Shown: positions 6,980 to 14,026 of the stretch, piece after piece
Layout of the letters: every line of letters starts with the position of its first letter
Numbering within the stretch: position 1 is the first letter of the stretch
NCBI GenBank assembly: GCA_964598725.1
Contig: CAZRCW010000005.1
Coordinates: forward strand, 1 to 18,330
Source: JAGOTP01 sp964598725
GTDB taxonomy: Bacteria > Patescibacteriota > Patescibacteriia > 2-12-FULL-60-25
Direction: 5' to 3'
DNA length: 18,330 bases
The notes under the pieces: generated by a model
What the model was told of the DNA's origin: nothing
The model's database searches: none
Seen by the model: the letters and a program-made list of their open reading frames with translations, nothing else
Position numbers and translations under genes: made by a program

Positions 6980-7534
6980 TCAGTTGAGTTGGAGCATTTC
7001 GATGGACGCGGACCCGGACACGTTCGCGGCGGTGGAGCAAAGCACAAGAATCCAATTCACGCCCAACGCATCACCCGGTACGCCGGTCACGGGTGATACG
7101 AATGTGTACCACGGGCTGTAGAGATTGGGCGTGCCCGCAGCGTCGCGGATGTCATTGGTAGCGTCGAGTGTGAGCGTGATGCCGGAACCAGACGCGGAGT
7201 TGTCCAGCCGGTTTGGGGCGAACGTGCCATCGTTGGCGAAGGCGTTGGAAGTCGGATCTGATTCGGTGTATACGCCGTACACCTGAATGACTGGCGAGGT
7301 AGTGACCGTGCCCGTGTATTTGACGCGGAAAGCAACCTTTCCACCGTTCGCGCCCATCTCCACCCATCGGCAGTTGGAACCAGCGAACCCGAGCGGGGCC
7401 TTCAACTCAGTGCTTGTCGCCGCTGTCGCCTCGGCATCGCTCACAACGGTCACGATGTTCCCGTTTGCCGTAACCGGGACCGTTGGCACGAGTGCCGTCT
7501 TTGCATTTGCAGATGTGTACGCGGCAAGTGCCAT
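6980..7534 (-). CDS. Putative head-associated (decoration-like) beta-rich protein
   Basis: This 184-residue soluble, glycine/serine/threonine-rich protein is encoded between the first decoration-like gene and the connector. It begins MALAAYTSANAKTALVPTVP and contains beta-strand-like stretches (NIVTVVSDAE, KVAFRVKYTGTVTTSPVIQV, NWILVLCSTAANVSGSASIE). No catalytic motif, membrane segment or signal peptide is visible. Genes in this slot in many phages encode capsid decoration or head-fibre proteins. Its initiation sequence, GAGGTGACTTATGG, is identical over 14 bases to that of the major capsid gene, which suggests matched high expression. Family not recognised, and the role is inferred from position. 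Confidence 0.8.
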   Translation of the reverse strand: MALAAYTSANAKTALVPTVPVTANGNIVTVVSDAEATAATSTELKAPLGFAGSNCRWVEMGANGGKVAFRVKYTGTVTTSPVIQVYGVYTESDPTSNAFANDGTFAPNRLDNSASGSGITLTLDATNDIRDAAGTPNLYSPWYTFVSPVTGVPGDALGVNWILVLCSTAANVSGSASIEMLQLN

Positions 7535-7657
7535 AAGTCACCTCTTTGCTATCGAGTTGATGGGCGCACGCTCCCATCTTGTTCTCGGGTTTTCGTCTCA
7601 TAAAACTCCCCCCGCTGTTGCCAGCGGAGGAAGCGGAAGGGTGCGGTACGACCGCGA
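7535..7657 (-). other. Intergenic gap with a hairpin and an unused strong ribosome-binding-like site
   Basis: This 123-base gap separates the two decoration-like genes. It holds a short hairpin (listed separately). Immediately downstream is a purine-rich GGGGGGAG, four T residues, and an ATG at 7599-7601 that would open a 64-codon frame running into the next gene out of phase. I see no convincing -35/-10 pair. Confidence 0.5.
7612..7627 (-). promoter_or_regulatory. Hairpin with GNRA tetraloop
   Basis: On the minus strand CCGCTG and CAGCGG pair perfectly over six bases and enclose a GCAA loop, a stable GNRA tetraloop. It lies about 30 bases after the stop of the 140-residue gene. The run that follows is GGGGGGAG then TTTT, so it is not a clean intrinsic terminator. 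It may be a weak attenuator, an RNA-stability element, or a structure affecting the next ribosome site. Confidence 0.45.
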
Positions 7658-8080
7658 TTAGGCAGTGATGAACAGCGTCTCAGCAACGCCGCGCTCGGTA
7701 TTCGAGTTGGGCGATTGGCTGATCGGTTCGAGAATCCAAGTGCCGCCGATGAGCGTTGCGCCCGCGCCGCCGGTGATCGTGGCCCGCAAGTATTTCTTGC
7801 GAACACCACCACACGGGACGAAAGCGACGAAACACTTGTTGTCGGAACTTGCAGCCGTAGGCGAGGTGAACCCGCCGCCGGTCACGTCCGACCACGAAGA
7901 GTCGTTGTCGGATTCCTGAATCTTGAAAGCCGATGCGTTGGCCGCGATGTTGCCGATGTTGACAACCAGCGTGGCAAAGAAGCAGTCGGATACGTTCACA
8001 CTTGGCCCGTCAGTCGTCGCGCCGGTGGAGTCCACCGGGTTGAACGCGTTGGCGAGTTTGGCATTTTCCAGCATTTTCAT
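7658..8080 (-). CDS. Putative capsid decoration-like protein
   Basis: This 140-residue protein is encoded 32 bases after the capsid gene. The ATG has AGGAG nine bases upstream. The core reads SVNVSDCFFATLVVNIGNIA, then AFKIQESDNDSSWSDVTGGG, then FVAFVPCGGVRKKYLRATIT and GGAGATLIGGTWILEP. I recall this layout from small phage proteins placed just after the major capsid gene: a beta-sandwich with an IQES-type strand and a KYLR-type strand. Such proteins often coat the capsid or form head fibres, but I cannot name the family. No membrane segment is present. Gene call secure, decoration role inferred. Confidence 0.82.
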   Translation of the reverse strand: MKMLENAKLANAFNPVDSTGATTDGPSVNVSDCFFATLVVNIGNIAANASAFKIQESDNDSSWSDVTGGGFTSPTAASSDNKCFVAFVPCGGVRKKYLRATITGGAGATLIGGTWILEPISQSPNSNTERGVAETLFITA

Positions 8081-8112
8081 GGGTCATTCTCCTGTCTGTG
8101 GTTGCGTTTGGG

Positions 8113-9432
8113 TTAGGTTGTCTTCAAGCACACGATGGGGCCATAGGTAGAACCGCGACCGTCACCGTGGATGTTGACGTTCATACGGGCATGAGCGCGG
8201 ATAGCGATGTCGCCGGTGTCGAAGTAGAACGAATCGCTGGTAGCGATCTGAACGTCCTTGCGAACGCCGAGCATCGAACCGCCCATGAAGTCGCCGAAGT
8301 AGAGACACTTGGACGCGGACGCGGAAGCCGTTGGCATGACCTGAGTGAAGTAGAAGGGGTAGCCCAAGAGCGAAGCGTCACCGCCGCCGGTCGATGGACC
8401 GATGATTTCCTTGAACCGCTGCAACTCGATGTTCATGCGGATACCGACCTGTGCGTACCACTGGCGGGTACCCATGAACGCAAGGCGAGCGGGGTTGACG
8501 TTTTCGACCGATCCGATGATCTTGGCGATGTCGCCGGACACAATCGCCGACCATGCGTTACCGCTGGCGTCGATGTATGCACCCGATGGGAGTGCGTTCG
8601 CCAAGCCCAACTGATTGCCGTAGGTAGCGGTACCGTCGCCAAGCACGTAGTCGGAGTCCTCTCGGATCAACTGCGCCTCGGCCACGCTGCTGTTGATGTC
8701 GTCAGCCACGTTGATAGCCGCGTCGTCGAACAGGTTGATGTTCACCTTGACCAAACAGCCAACGTCCTTGGCCGTGAGGTTCACGGTGTCATACGAGTTG
8801 TCGGAGAGTGCGAAGGAACCAGTAGCCGCGCGGTGGGCCATCGTGACGATGCCGGTCTTACGCGGCTGCCGCTGGATATCGCGGGTCATCGTGACGACGT
8901 TGGCAACCTTGCGGGCCACGCCGTACGTCTCGGTCAGGTAGATCAACTGCGCGACGTAAGACTCGGGGATCAACGCGCCGCCGTTGTAGTTGTGAACGCC
9001 CGCCATCGCCTTCTGGACGATTTCCATGTCGGCGCGCTTCTGGTCGTAGTGCTTCTGGCCAGCGGTCACAAGGCGAATCTGAGCGGTGGCAAACTCGGCC
9101 TCGTCGGAGTCCGCGTAAGCGGTCTTTCCGAGTTGGGCCTTGATGTCGTACGCCTTCTTTGCCTTCTCGCGCCAGCGGCCCTTGACCATCACCTCGGGGC
9201 CACGCCCCGGATCGGCGGGATTGCCGACCGGAGTAGCGGACGGTGCCCGCAACTTCATGGTGGGGGCCTTGGCCCACACGTCGTCAAACTTCAGTTTGGT
9301 GCCATCGGGTGCATCGACCTCATTGGTGTCGATTCCCTGCGATGCCATCCACGATTTCACGGCGGCGGGATCGGTATCCGACCCGGTGTAGCCGTTGCCC
9401 TTCAGGGCTTCGATAAGACTCTTGCGGTCCAT
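8113..9432 (-). CDS. Major capsid protein, HK97 fold
   Basis: This 439-residue protein builds the icosahedral head. Signatures of the HK97-fold family are GGALIPESYV (151-160), which starts the mature-like core, LGDGT...GL (264-277), LLGYPFYFTQVMP (355-367), YFGDFMGG (378-385) and a C-terminal strand with RAHARMNVNI. Residues 1 to about 150 form an N-terminal extension rich in charge and helix, the position of the scaffolding delta domain removed by the prohead protease in HK97; no separate scaffold gene exists here. The first 50 residues (GNGYTGSDTDPAAVKSWMAS and on) look like a compact small domain. The start ATG has GAGGTG six bases upstream, after a 140-base leader containing a long hairpin. 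The exact cleavage site cannot be read from the sequence. Confidence 0.93.
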   Translation of the reverse strand: MDRKSLIEALKGNGYTGSDTDPAAVKSWMASQGIDTNEVDAPDGTKLKFDDVWAKAPTMKLRAPSATPVGNPADPGRGPEVMVKGRWREKAKKAYDIKAQLGKTAYADSDEAEFATAQIRLVTAGQKHYDQKRADMEIVQKAMAGVHNYNGGALIPESYVAQLIYLTETYGVARKVANVVTMTRDIQRQPRKTGIVTMAHRAATGSFALSDNSYDTVNLTAKDVGCLVKVNINLFDDAAINVADDINSSVAEAQLIREDSDYVLGDGTATYGNQLGLANALPSGAYIDASGNAWSAIVSGDIAKIIGSVENVNPARLAFMGTRQWYAQVGIRMNIELQRFKEIIGPSTGGGDASLLGYPFYFTQVMPTASASASKCLYFGDFMGGSMLGVRKDVQIATSDSFYFDTGDIAIRAHARMNVNIHGDGRGSTYGPIVCLKTT

Positions 9433-9572
9433 AAGTCACCTCACAGATTCGATAACGGAACTGACTTTGAGTCAGGGTCCGTTGCCGATGCCGTGAGGGA
9501 CGATTCCGCCGAGATTACTCAGGGCCTATCGCCGACCGCCAAGGGTCAACTCCACCGAGACGCGACTGCGGC
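9433..9572 (-). other. 140-base leader between protease and capsid genes
   Basis: This is the longest gap in the window. It contains an extended hairpin about 20 bases upstream of the capsid start (listed separately) and the capsid ribosome binding site. A TTGACC on the minus strand at 9544-9549 resembles a -35 box, but no matching -10 box lies at the right distance, so a promoter is not supported. Confidence 0.6.
9454..9483 (-). promoter_or_regulatory. Extended hairpin in the capsid gene leader
   Basis: The inner arms CTGACT and AGTCAG enclose a three-base loop, and the outer arms AACGGA and TCCGTT pair perfectly, separated from the inner stem by a one-by-two internal loop. That gives 12 paired bases in all. 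It ends about 21 bases before the capsid ATG, leaving the GAGGTG site free. No T run follows on the minus strand, so an intrinsic terminator is unlikely. An mRNA 5'-end stabiliser, processing site or translation-control element is more plausible. Confidence 0.6.
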
Positions 9573-10289
9573 TCAACAGAGACGCAACCGCTTCATGGGC
9601 AACTGTAGCCGTTTGACTTCCCGGCTGTCGATGCCCAGTGCATGAGTATACATGGTGTTCACGTGCCCGGCGCGGATCACGTCCTCGATTCGGGTACGCG
9701 ACTTGGCCGCCACGGGCGTAACTGCCTGCGCGTAGCAGGTCACGTTGCACGGCATGGCGGTGAGGGAGATTTCAAGGAACCGCCACTTGCGGACGATGGA
9801 CCGTGCCATCGGGAACCGCTTGGATTCCTCTGGCGTTGGGCTACCCCAATCGAGAGCGTCGAACCCAATCGACACGCCGATCGTGCCCATCTCTTGAATA
9901 GTGTCGAAGACCGATTCGCCGAACGCGGGATTGGCTTTGGTGAGAATCTTGGCGCGGAAGTCCCAGCCGGTGTGTACCCCGTTGGCCATCATCGGGCGAA
10001 GTGTGCGAATCTTGCCCAGCACGCTGCCCATGTCATAGCGGTGATCGACGTACAGAACACGGGTTTTGTCGATGTACCCGGTGTCGGCCCCTTCCGGGAG
10101 TACCACTTCCTCGGATTCATCGACGGCGTTTGTGGTAGCGATACCCCAAATGTCCCGCTCCTCGCTGTCGGATTCGACCTCTTCGATGAATCCGCCCACC
10201 ACCCCGACCGGGCCTTTGATAGACGCGGCGGCGTTGCGGGCCTTGATGCAGTCGATGAATGAACGCGGTTCTAGTGTTTCAGTTGGCAT
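9573..10289 (-). CDS. Prohead protease, HK97/S78-type
   Basis: This 238-residue serine protease matures the procapsid by removing the N-terminal extension of the capsid protein. The catalytic histidine is seen in YVDHRYDMGSVLGK (His83), the catalytic serine in GTIGVSIGF (Ser140), and the following FLEISLTAMPCN (171-182) gives the conserved E-x-S-x-T-x-x-P-x-N segment of the family. The N-terminal stretch with VGGFIEEVESDSEERDIWG is also typical. The ATG overlaps the end of the portal-MuF gene by 11 bases and has GGAG nine bases upstream. Family members commonly run 170-240 residues, so this one is full length with a basic C-terminal tail (REVKRLQLPMKRLR). It lies directly upstream of its substrate gene. 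Confidence 0.9.
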   Translation of the reverse strand: MPTETLEPRSFIDCIKARNAAASIKGPVGVVGGFIEEVESDSEERDIWGIATTNAVDESEEVVLPEGADTGYIDKTRVLYVDHRYDMGSVLGKIRTLRPMMANGVHTGWDFRAKILTKANPAFGESVFDTIQEMGTIGVSIGFDALDWGSPTPEESKRFPMARSIVRKWRFLEISLTAMPCNVTCYAQAVTPVAAKSRTRIEDVIRAGHVNTMYTHALGIDSREVKRLQLPMKRLRLC

Positions 10290-12435
10290 CGGGTGTCACT
10301 CCAATCACAATGCACGCACAGTTGGGGTGTGCGGGTTCGTTCTGAATATCCCATTTGGCGGTAAAGGTTCGCACCGTTCCGCTTTCGTCTACGTAGGTGA
10401 GCGATTCGCCCGCCCGCATGAACGGCACGCCGGGCGGAACAGCATTCTTCCCGTAGGTGGCCACGATCTTGTCCACCAGCGCAAGGCAGATAGGGCACGC
10501 GGACGCTAAGGTGTCCCAGCGTTTCTCTTGCCCAGCCTCTTCGATCTGTTGGACCGCTACCCGGCCCTGAATGTTGGCCACTTCAGTACGGGCGATGACC
10601 GCCGCCCGGTCCTCGTTCACGCCCGGCCCCATGATGTCCTGCACCGCCTGCCGCGCGTTGCCGGTTTCGGCTGCCTGCTGGACGATCTGGGAAAGTTTCT
10701 CATTCGTGGTATTGGTCAATTCCTCGATGATGAGGCGGGTACGTTCGCCCGCGTAGACATTGGATTGCTCCGTCACGGTCTGGGGACTCATGGACTCGCC
10801 GATAGCGGCATCACGGTACCCCTCTGCAAAGTAGCGTTGCAGGATGCCCTGCAATTCGGCTTGCATGAGGGAGGGAACCTCTGTAATGCCCACGGCGGCC
10901 ATATCCGCCACCCGCTTCAGCCACCCTTCCATCGCCGCCTTCAATGCGTTTTCCAAGGATGCCAACTTCTCGACTTCCTTGACTCGTGGGCCTGAATTGC
11001 AGCACCCGCACGGGCTGTCGTAGAAGCCAACGTACTTGGCCTTGGCTTCCGGCTTTGGCTTTGGCTTTGTCTCGGGCTTTGGTTCCGGCTCGGGTTCCTC
11101 TGTCTCTTCTTCCTCAGTCTCCGTCGCCGCGTCCGCAACTTCCGTGGGCAACGCGACTTCTTCCATCGGTTCTCGGCCCAATTCCTCGCGCAATTCGTTC
11201 ACGCTGATCGCCCCGGCCATCTTCAACTGGATCAGCGTCTGGACCTTCTTCTCTTCGTCCTCGGCTACCGGGTTGTCATAGGCAAAGAAGTACCCCTCGG
11301 TTTCCATGCCATCGAACATCGGGATCAACAGATTGGTCAGGTCGTCCGCGTCGCGCTGCAAGCGTGGGAGGATGCCGTAACGCATCCACGCCGGATCACC
11401 AGCGGCGGCGGCGGCAAGCGAACCCTCATTCGGGCGAACCACACTCTCGGGAATGTCATACGCGGCCCAGATGATCTTGGCGCATTCAAGTGCCCCCGCC
11501 GTGTATTCCATGTCGCGGGGCTTGATCGCCAGTGGGGTAATCTTGGACCCGCTCGTGACAAGCCAATTACCAGAGTTTCCCGGACCTTGGACCTGTCGCT
11601 TGACAGATTCGATTTGCTGATTCATTTTGTCAAGCGGCGTGTTCGCGTCGAACTCAACATGGACCGGCGGCATACCAAAGTTTTTCCACCGGGCCTGTTC
11701 GCTGATCGTCGCCAGCGTCAAGAGTTGCGCGTAGGGGAAGATGTCAGAGATAGGCGAACGCCCGGAGTATGGGTCGGTCGGATCGGGTGCGAACTTGGAA
11801 TGGAAGATCACCTCTCGCGGGTACAACTTGGCGATGGTCATATCACGCCCGTACAGATACCCCTCTAGGAATTGCTCGTCGCCAGACTTGCCAATCTTCG
11901 CCGACACGTATTGGGGCAACAGCGGGATCATCGCCATATCGCTGCCCTGATCGTCCACCAGCGTGTAGGAATCGCCAACGATGTCTTTGGAGATGAACCG
12001 CAAGTACGCGGTATCGGCGGCGGTGTAATACTTGCTCGGCTTGTTCAACAGGTCCAAGATTGGGTGGCTCTCAATCTCGACCGCCCCAAACCGCGCCATG
12101 TTCGCCGCGTCGCCGCCCATTTCCTTCAGGCGTTGAATCTCGCGCCGCTTGATCTTGCGGCCCTTCTTGCTGGTATCCGCCGAGTAGAGGCGAATTTTCT
12201 GGCTAGCGCACACACTGGCGTTTTTGCGGGCGCAGATAGACACCCAATGCCCAAAGAAACTCATCAATTCCTGATGCGTTCGCCGCTCGGACCACATACG
12301 CCCCGTAGTGTCGGCGGCGGTAATCGTGGTGTTCAGCCACGGAAGATTGATACCACCAGACGTATTGACGGTGGTGGTCTTCACGCTCTTGCGGGTAACC
12401 TTGCCCTTGGGTTTGCTCTTTCCACGGCCTGCCAC
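10279..12435 (-). CDS. Portal protein fused to a MuF/SPP1 gp7-like domain
   Basis: This 718-residue protein has two parts. Residues about 30-430 match an HK97/lambda-type portal, the dodecameric DNA channel at one head vertex: HWVSICARKNAS (63-74), HPILDLLNKPS, AYLRFISKDIVGDSY, EVIFHSKFAPDPTDPYSGRSP, WKNFGMPPVHVE and YDIPESVVRPNEGSLA. A glutamate/proline/lysine linker (about 440-466) and a cysteine cluster (476, 478, 479) follow. Residues about 600-712 form a MuF-type domain with ARTEV (615-619), W640, CPIC (647-650) and HPNCAC (703-708), possibly metal-binding. In SPP1 and Mu the two are separate proteins. The start is placed at a GTG: GGAGGT lies five bases upstream and overlaps the terminase stop codon. 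A TTG four codons earlier would lie within this site and is rejected. Confidence 0.9.
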   Translation of the reverse strand: MAGRGKSKPKGKVTRKSVKTTTVNTSGGINLPWLNTTITAADTTGRMWSERRTHQELMSFFGHWVSICARKNASVCASQKIRLYSADTSKKGRKIKRREIQRLKEMGGDAANMARFGAVEIESHPILDLLNKPSKYYTAADTAYLRFISKDIVGDSYTLVDDQGSDMAMIPLLPQYVSAKIGKSGDEQFLEGYLYGRDMTIAKLYPREVIFHSKFAPDPTDPYSGRSPISDIFPYAQLLTLATISEQARWKNFGMPPVHVEFDANTPLDKMNQQIESVKRQVQGPGNSGNWLVTSGSKITPLAIKPRDMEYTAGALECAKIIWAAYDIPESVVRPNEGSLAAAAAGDPAWMRYGILPRLQRDADDLTNLLIPMFDGMETEGYFFAYDNPVAEDEEKKVQTLIQLKMAGAISVNELREELGREPMEEVALPTEVADAATETEEEETEEPEPEPKPETKPKPKPEAKAKYVGFYDSPCGCCNSGPRVKEVEKLASLENALKAAMEGWLKRVADMAAVGITEVPSLMQAELQGILQRYFAEGYRDAAIGESMSPQTVTEQSNVYAGERTRLIIEELTNTTNEKLSQIVQQAAETGNARQAVQDIMGPGVNEDRAAVIARTEVANIQGRVAVQQIEEAGQEKRWDTLASACPICLALVDKIVATYGKNAVPPGVPFMRAGESLTYVDESGTVRTFTAKWDIQNEPAHPNCACIVIGVTPDAN
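11035..11097 (-). repeat. Proline/charge repeat linker in portal-MuF fusion
   Basis: The DNA repeats hexamers encoding Glu-Pro and Lys-Pro pairs (EPEPEPKPETKPKPKPEAKA). It joins the portal and MuF-type domains and is preceded by an acidic TETEEEETEE stretch. Such dipeptide repeats form extended, flexible spacers and can change length by slippage between relatives. Confidence 0.75.
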
Positions 12436-12437
12436 GG

Positions 12438-13709
12438 TTACCTCCAATCCCCGTCAAAGGGATCATCCTTGAAACTGATAGACGTAAACACCGGCTCTGG
12501 CCGCATGGCAATCTCAGAGATTCCATACGCCGCCAAAGCCAGCGAGCAAACGCAGTCGTCGTGTAGCCCTTCCGGGGCGGTGTAGCGTACGCCGTGCTTG
12601 TGGTACTCATACTCGAATGAGTGCAACTCATCCACCATCACCGGCTCGTCGATGATGCCAATGGCCTCGCGGTGGATAGCGGATGCCAGCCCGCCCATGA
12701 GTCTGTCTTTGGATTCGCTCGTGAACTTGAACCCTTCCACCCGCCCGTGGTGCTTGAACTGGATTCGCTCGGTGACAGGTTGACCTACACCCGTCGCGTC
12801 CATGATGACCTTTGCATTAGGGTGGTCGGTGATATGCTTGCTGATGCGCCGCTCAGTTTCTTCCCAAGGAACCTGATTCCAGCGGTCGAAGATACACGGC
12901 ATCCCAGCTGCATCTAGACCAGTGACCACCGTGTAATCTTTCTCTTTCGCAAGGTCCACGCCGATGACGGCGGCTTTGGTATTGGTCAGTTTCTTGAGAC
13001 ACTTATTGATCTGCGCGATGCCGAATGGGTTGCCAGCATCATCGGCGGGTTCCGCAAGATACAACTCTCGGAAGACGGCCTCCGGCAGCACCCGCTTAGC
13101 GTCCTCGATTTCCGATGCGTCCAGCACCCCGCCGCGTACCGCGTCGTACGCCGTGATCTTGGTGTATTGGAAGTCTGGTTCCCCGGCCCGCGCCCGTTGC
13201 CCCAACTTGTACGCCCAGTTGCGGCGACCCTTGACGTTGCCGATGACGCGCACCTTGCCACGCGTCTTTGTGAGCGTCGAACGCACGGCGGTCCAAGCAT
13301 CTTCCTTCACGCGGGAACCCTCGTCGATAACCGCCGCGTACACGTCTTCGCCGTACAGGGTGTCGGGCTTGTCTCCGCCCTTGAACCAGATGGTTGCCCC
13401 GTTCACCTTCAGCGTGATCGTGAGTTTTGTTTTGTGGTAGCCCCAGAACTGTTGATCCGGGTCCACGCGCATCATCATCCGGTACATACGCGAGAACGCA
13501 ATCTCGGCCACGCCGTAGGTTGGCGCGACCCACCAGTAGTTGCGGCCATCCTTGCCGGTTGTCCATGCCTCATGCAGAATCCAAGTCAGACACCCGACAG
13601 TCTTGCCTGCCTTGGTAGACGCTTCGGTAATTGCATAACGTGCATCATTGAAGAACGCCGAGTGTTGCTCGGGATAGAGGCGGGGGAGTTGAAGGGTCAA
13701 CTCACTCAC
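12438..13709 (-). CDS. terL: Terminase large subunit (TerL)
   Basis: This 423-residue ATP-driven motor cuts and packages phage DNA into the prohead through the portal. The N-terminal ATPase has a Walker A-like ASTKAGKT (30-37) and a Walker B AAVIDE (125-130, with Asp129-Glu130); VRVIGNVKG (154-160 region) is a candidate coupling motif. The C-terminal RNase H-like nuclease shows the three acidic positions GVDLA (Asp252), VIMDATG (Asp304) and LHDD (Asp384/385). Its size is typical. The start is a GTG overlapping the stop of the preceding small gene. The last codons, TGG AGG TAA, double as the Shine-Dalgarno of the portal gene. The Walker A form (STKAGKT) is atypical but known among TerL variants. 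Packaging mode (cos or headful) is not evident. Confidence 0.93.
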   Translation of the reverse strand: MSELTLQLPRLYPEQHSAFFNDARYAITEASTKAGKTVGCLTWILHEAWTTGKDGRNYWWVAPTYGVAEIAFSRMYRMMMRVDPDQQFWGYHKTKLTITLKVNGATIWFKGGDKPDTLYGEDVYAAVIDEGSRVKEDAWTAVRSTLTKTRGKVRVIGNVKGRRNWAYKLGQRARAGEPDFQYTKITAYDAVRGGVLDASEIEDAKRVLPEAVFRELYLAEPADDAGNPFGIAQINKCLKKLTNTKAAVIGVDLAKEKDYTVVTGLDAAGMPCIFDRWNQVPWEETERRISKHITDHPNAKVIMDATGVGQPVTERIQFKHHGRVEGFKFTSESKDRLMGGLASAIHREAIGIIDEPVMVDELHSFEYEYHKHGVRYTAPEGLHDDCVCSLALAAYGISEIAMRPEPVFTSISFKDDPFDGDWR

Positions 13710-14026
13710 TTATCAAACTCCACTTTGAGTACGCGAACAGTGGTTGCGTCTGTCGCCTTGCCACCGTCGATGCGTTCGTTCTTATCCCGCAAATGCTCAT
13801 CCGCCTGATCCACCTTGTCGGCCTCGATCGCCAACTTTGCCGCCGCGATGCGATCGCGTGCAACAACTGACGTGTCAATAACCTCCTCGGCCATCTTCAA
13901 CACCTTGTCTTTCATGGCCTTAGACACGTTCCACCCTTGGCGAACGGCAAAGCGTGCCATCTGCAAGTCCTTCCCTCGCCGGGTAGGGTCTTCCATAAAG
14001 TCGCTACGTGGTGCTTCCTCGCTCAT
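13706..14026 (-). CDS. Terminase small subunit candidate
   Basis: This 106-residue protein precedes TerL, the usual slot for the DNA-recognition subunit of the packaging motor. The open frame extends to 14293, but the start is set at the ATG at 14024-14026, which overlaps the stop of the beta-helix gene (ATGA) and has GGGGGG about four bases upstream. It is mostly helical and charged: RRGKDLQMARFAVRQGWNVS (17-36), then helices with MAEEVIDTSVVARDRIAAAK and a polar tail ending VRVLKVEFDK. A short helical N-terminal unit followed by a possible oligomerisation helix fits terminase small subunits, but I cannot point to a clear helix-turn-helix. Position is the main argument. Confidence 0.65.
   Translation of the reverse strand: MSEEAPRSDFMEDPTRRGKDLQMARFAVRQGWNVSKAMKDKVLKMAEEVIDTSVVARDRIAAAKLAIEADKVDQADEHLRDKNERIDGGKATDATTVRVLKVEFDK

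Noticed and set aside
7612..7627. Hairpin as an intrinsic terminator between the two decoration-like genes
   Set aside because: The stem is only six base pairs and is followed by a G run before four T residues, so it does not fit a standard terminator.
9544..9549. TTGACC resembling a -35 promoter box in the capsid leader
   Set aside because: No -10-like hexamer occurs 15-19 bases downstream on the minus strand, and a single hexamer is expected by chance.
8098..9645. 515-codon plus-strand open frame opposite the capsid gene
   Set aside because: It is antisense to a strongly supported HK97-fold capsid gene, its translation is low-complexity and valine/arginine/histidine-rich as expected of a shadow frame in GC-rich DNA, and no neighbouring gene is on the plus strand.
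12436..12447. TTG at 12447 as the portal start, giving 722 residues
   Set aside because: This TTG overlaps the GGAGG Shine-Dalgarno that serves the GTG at 12435, so the GTG is the more likely start.
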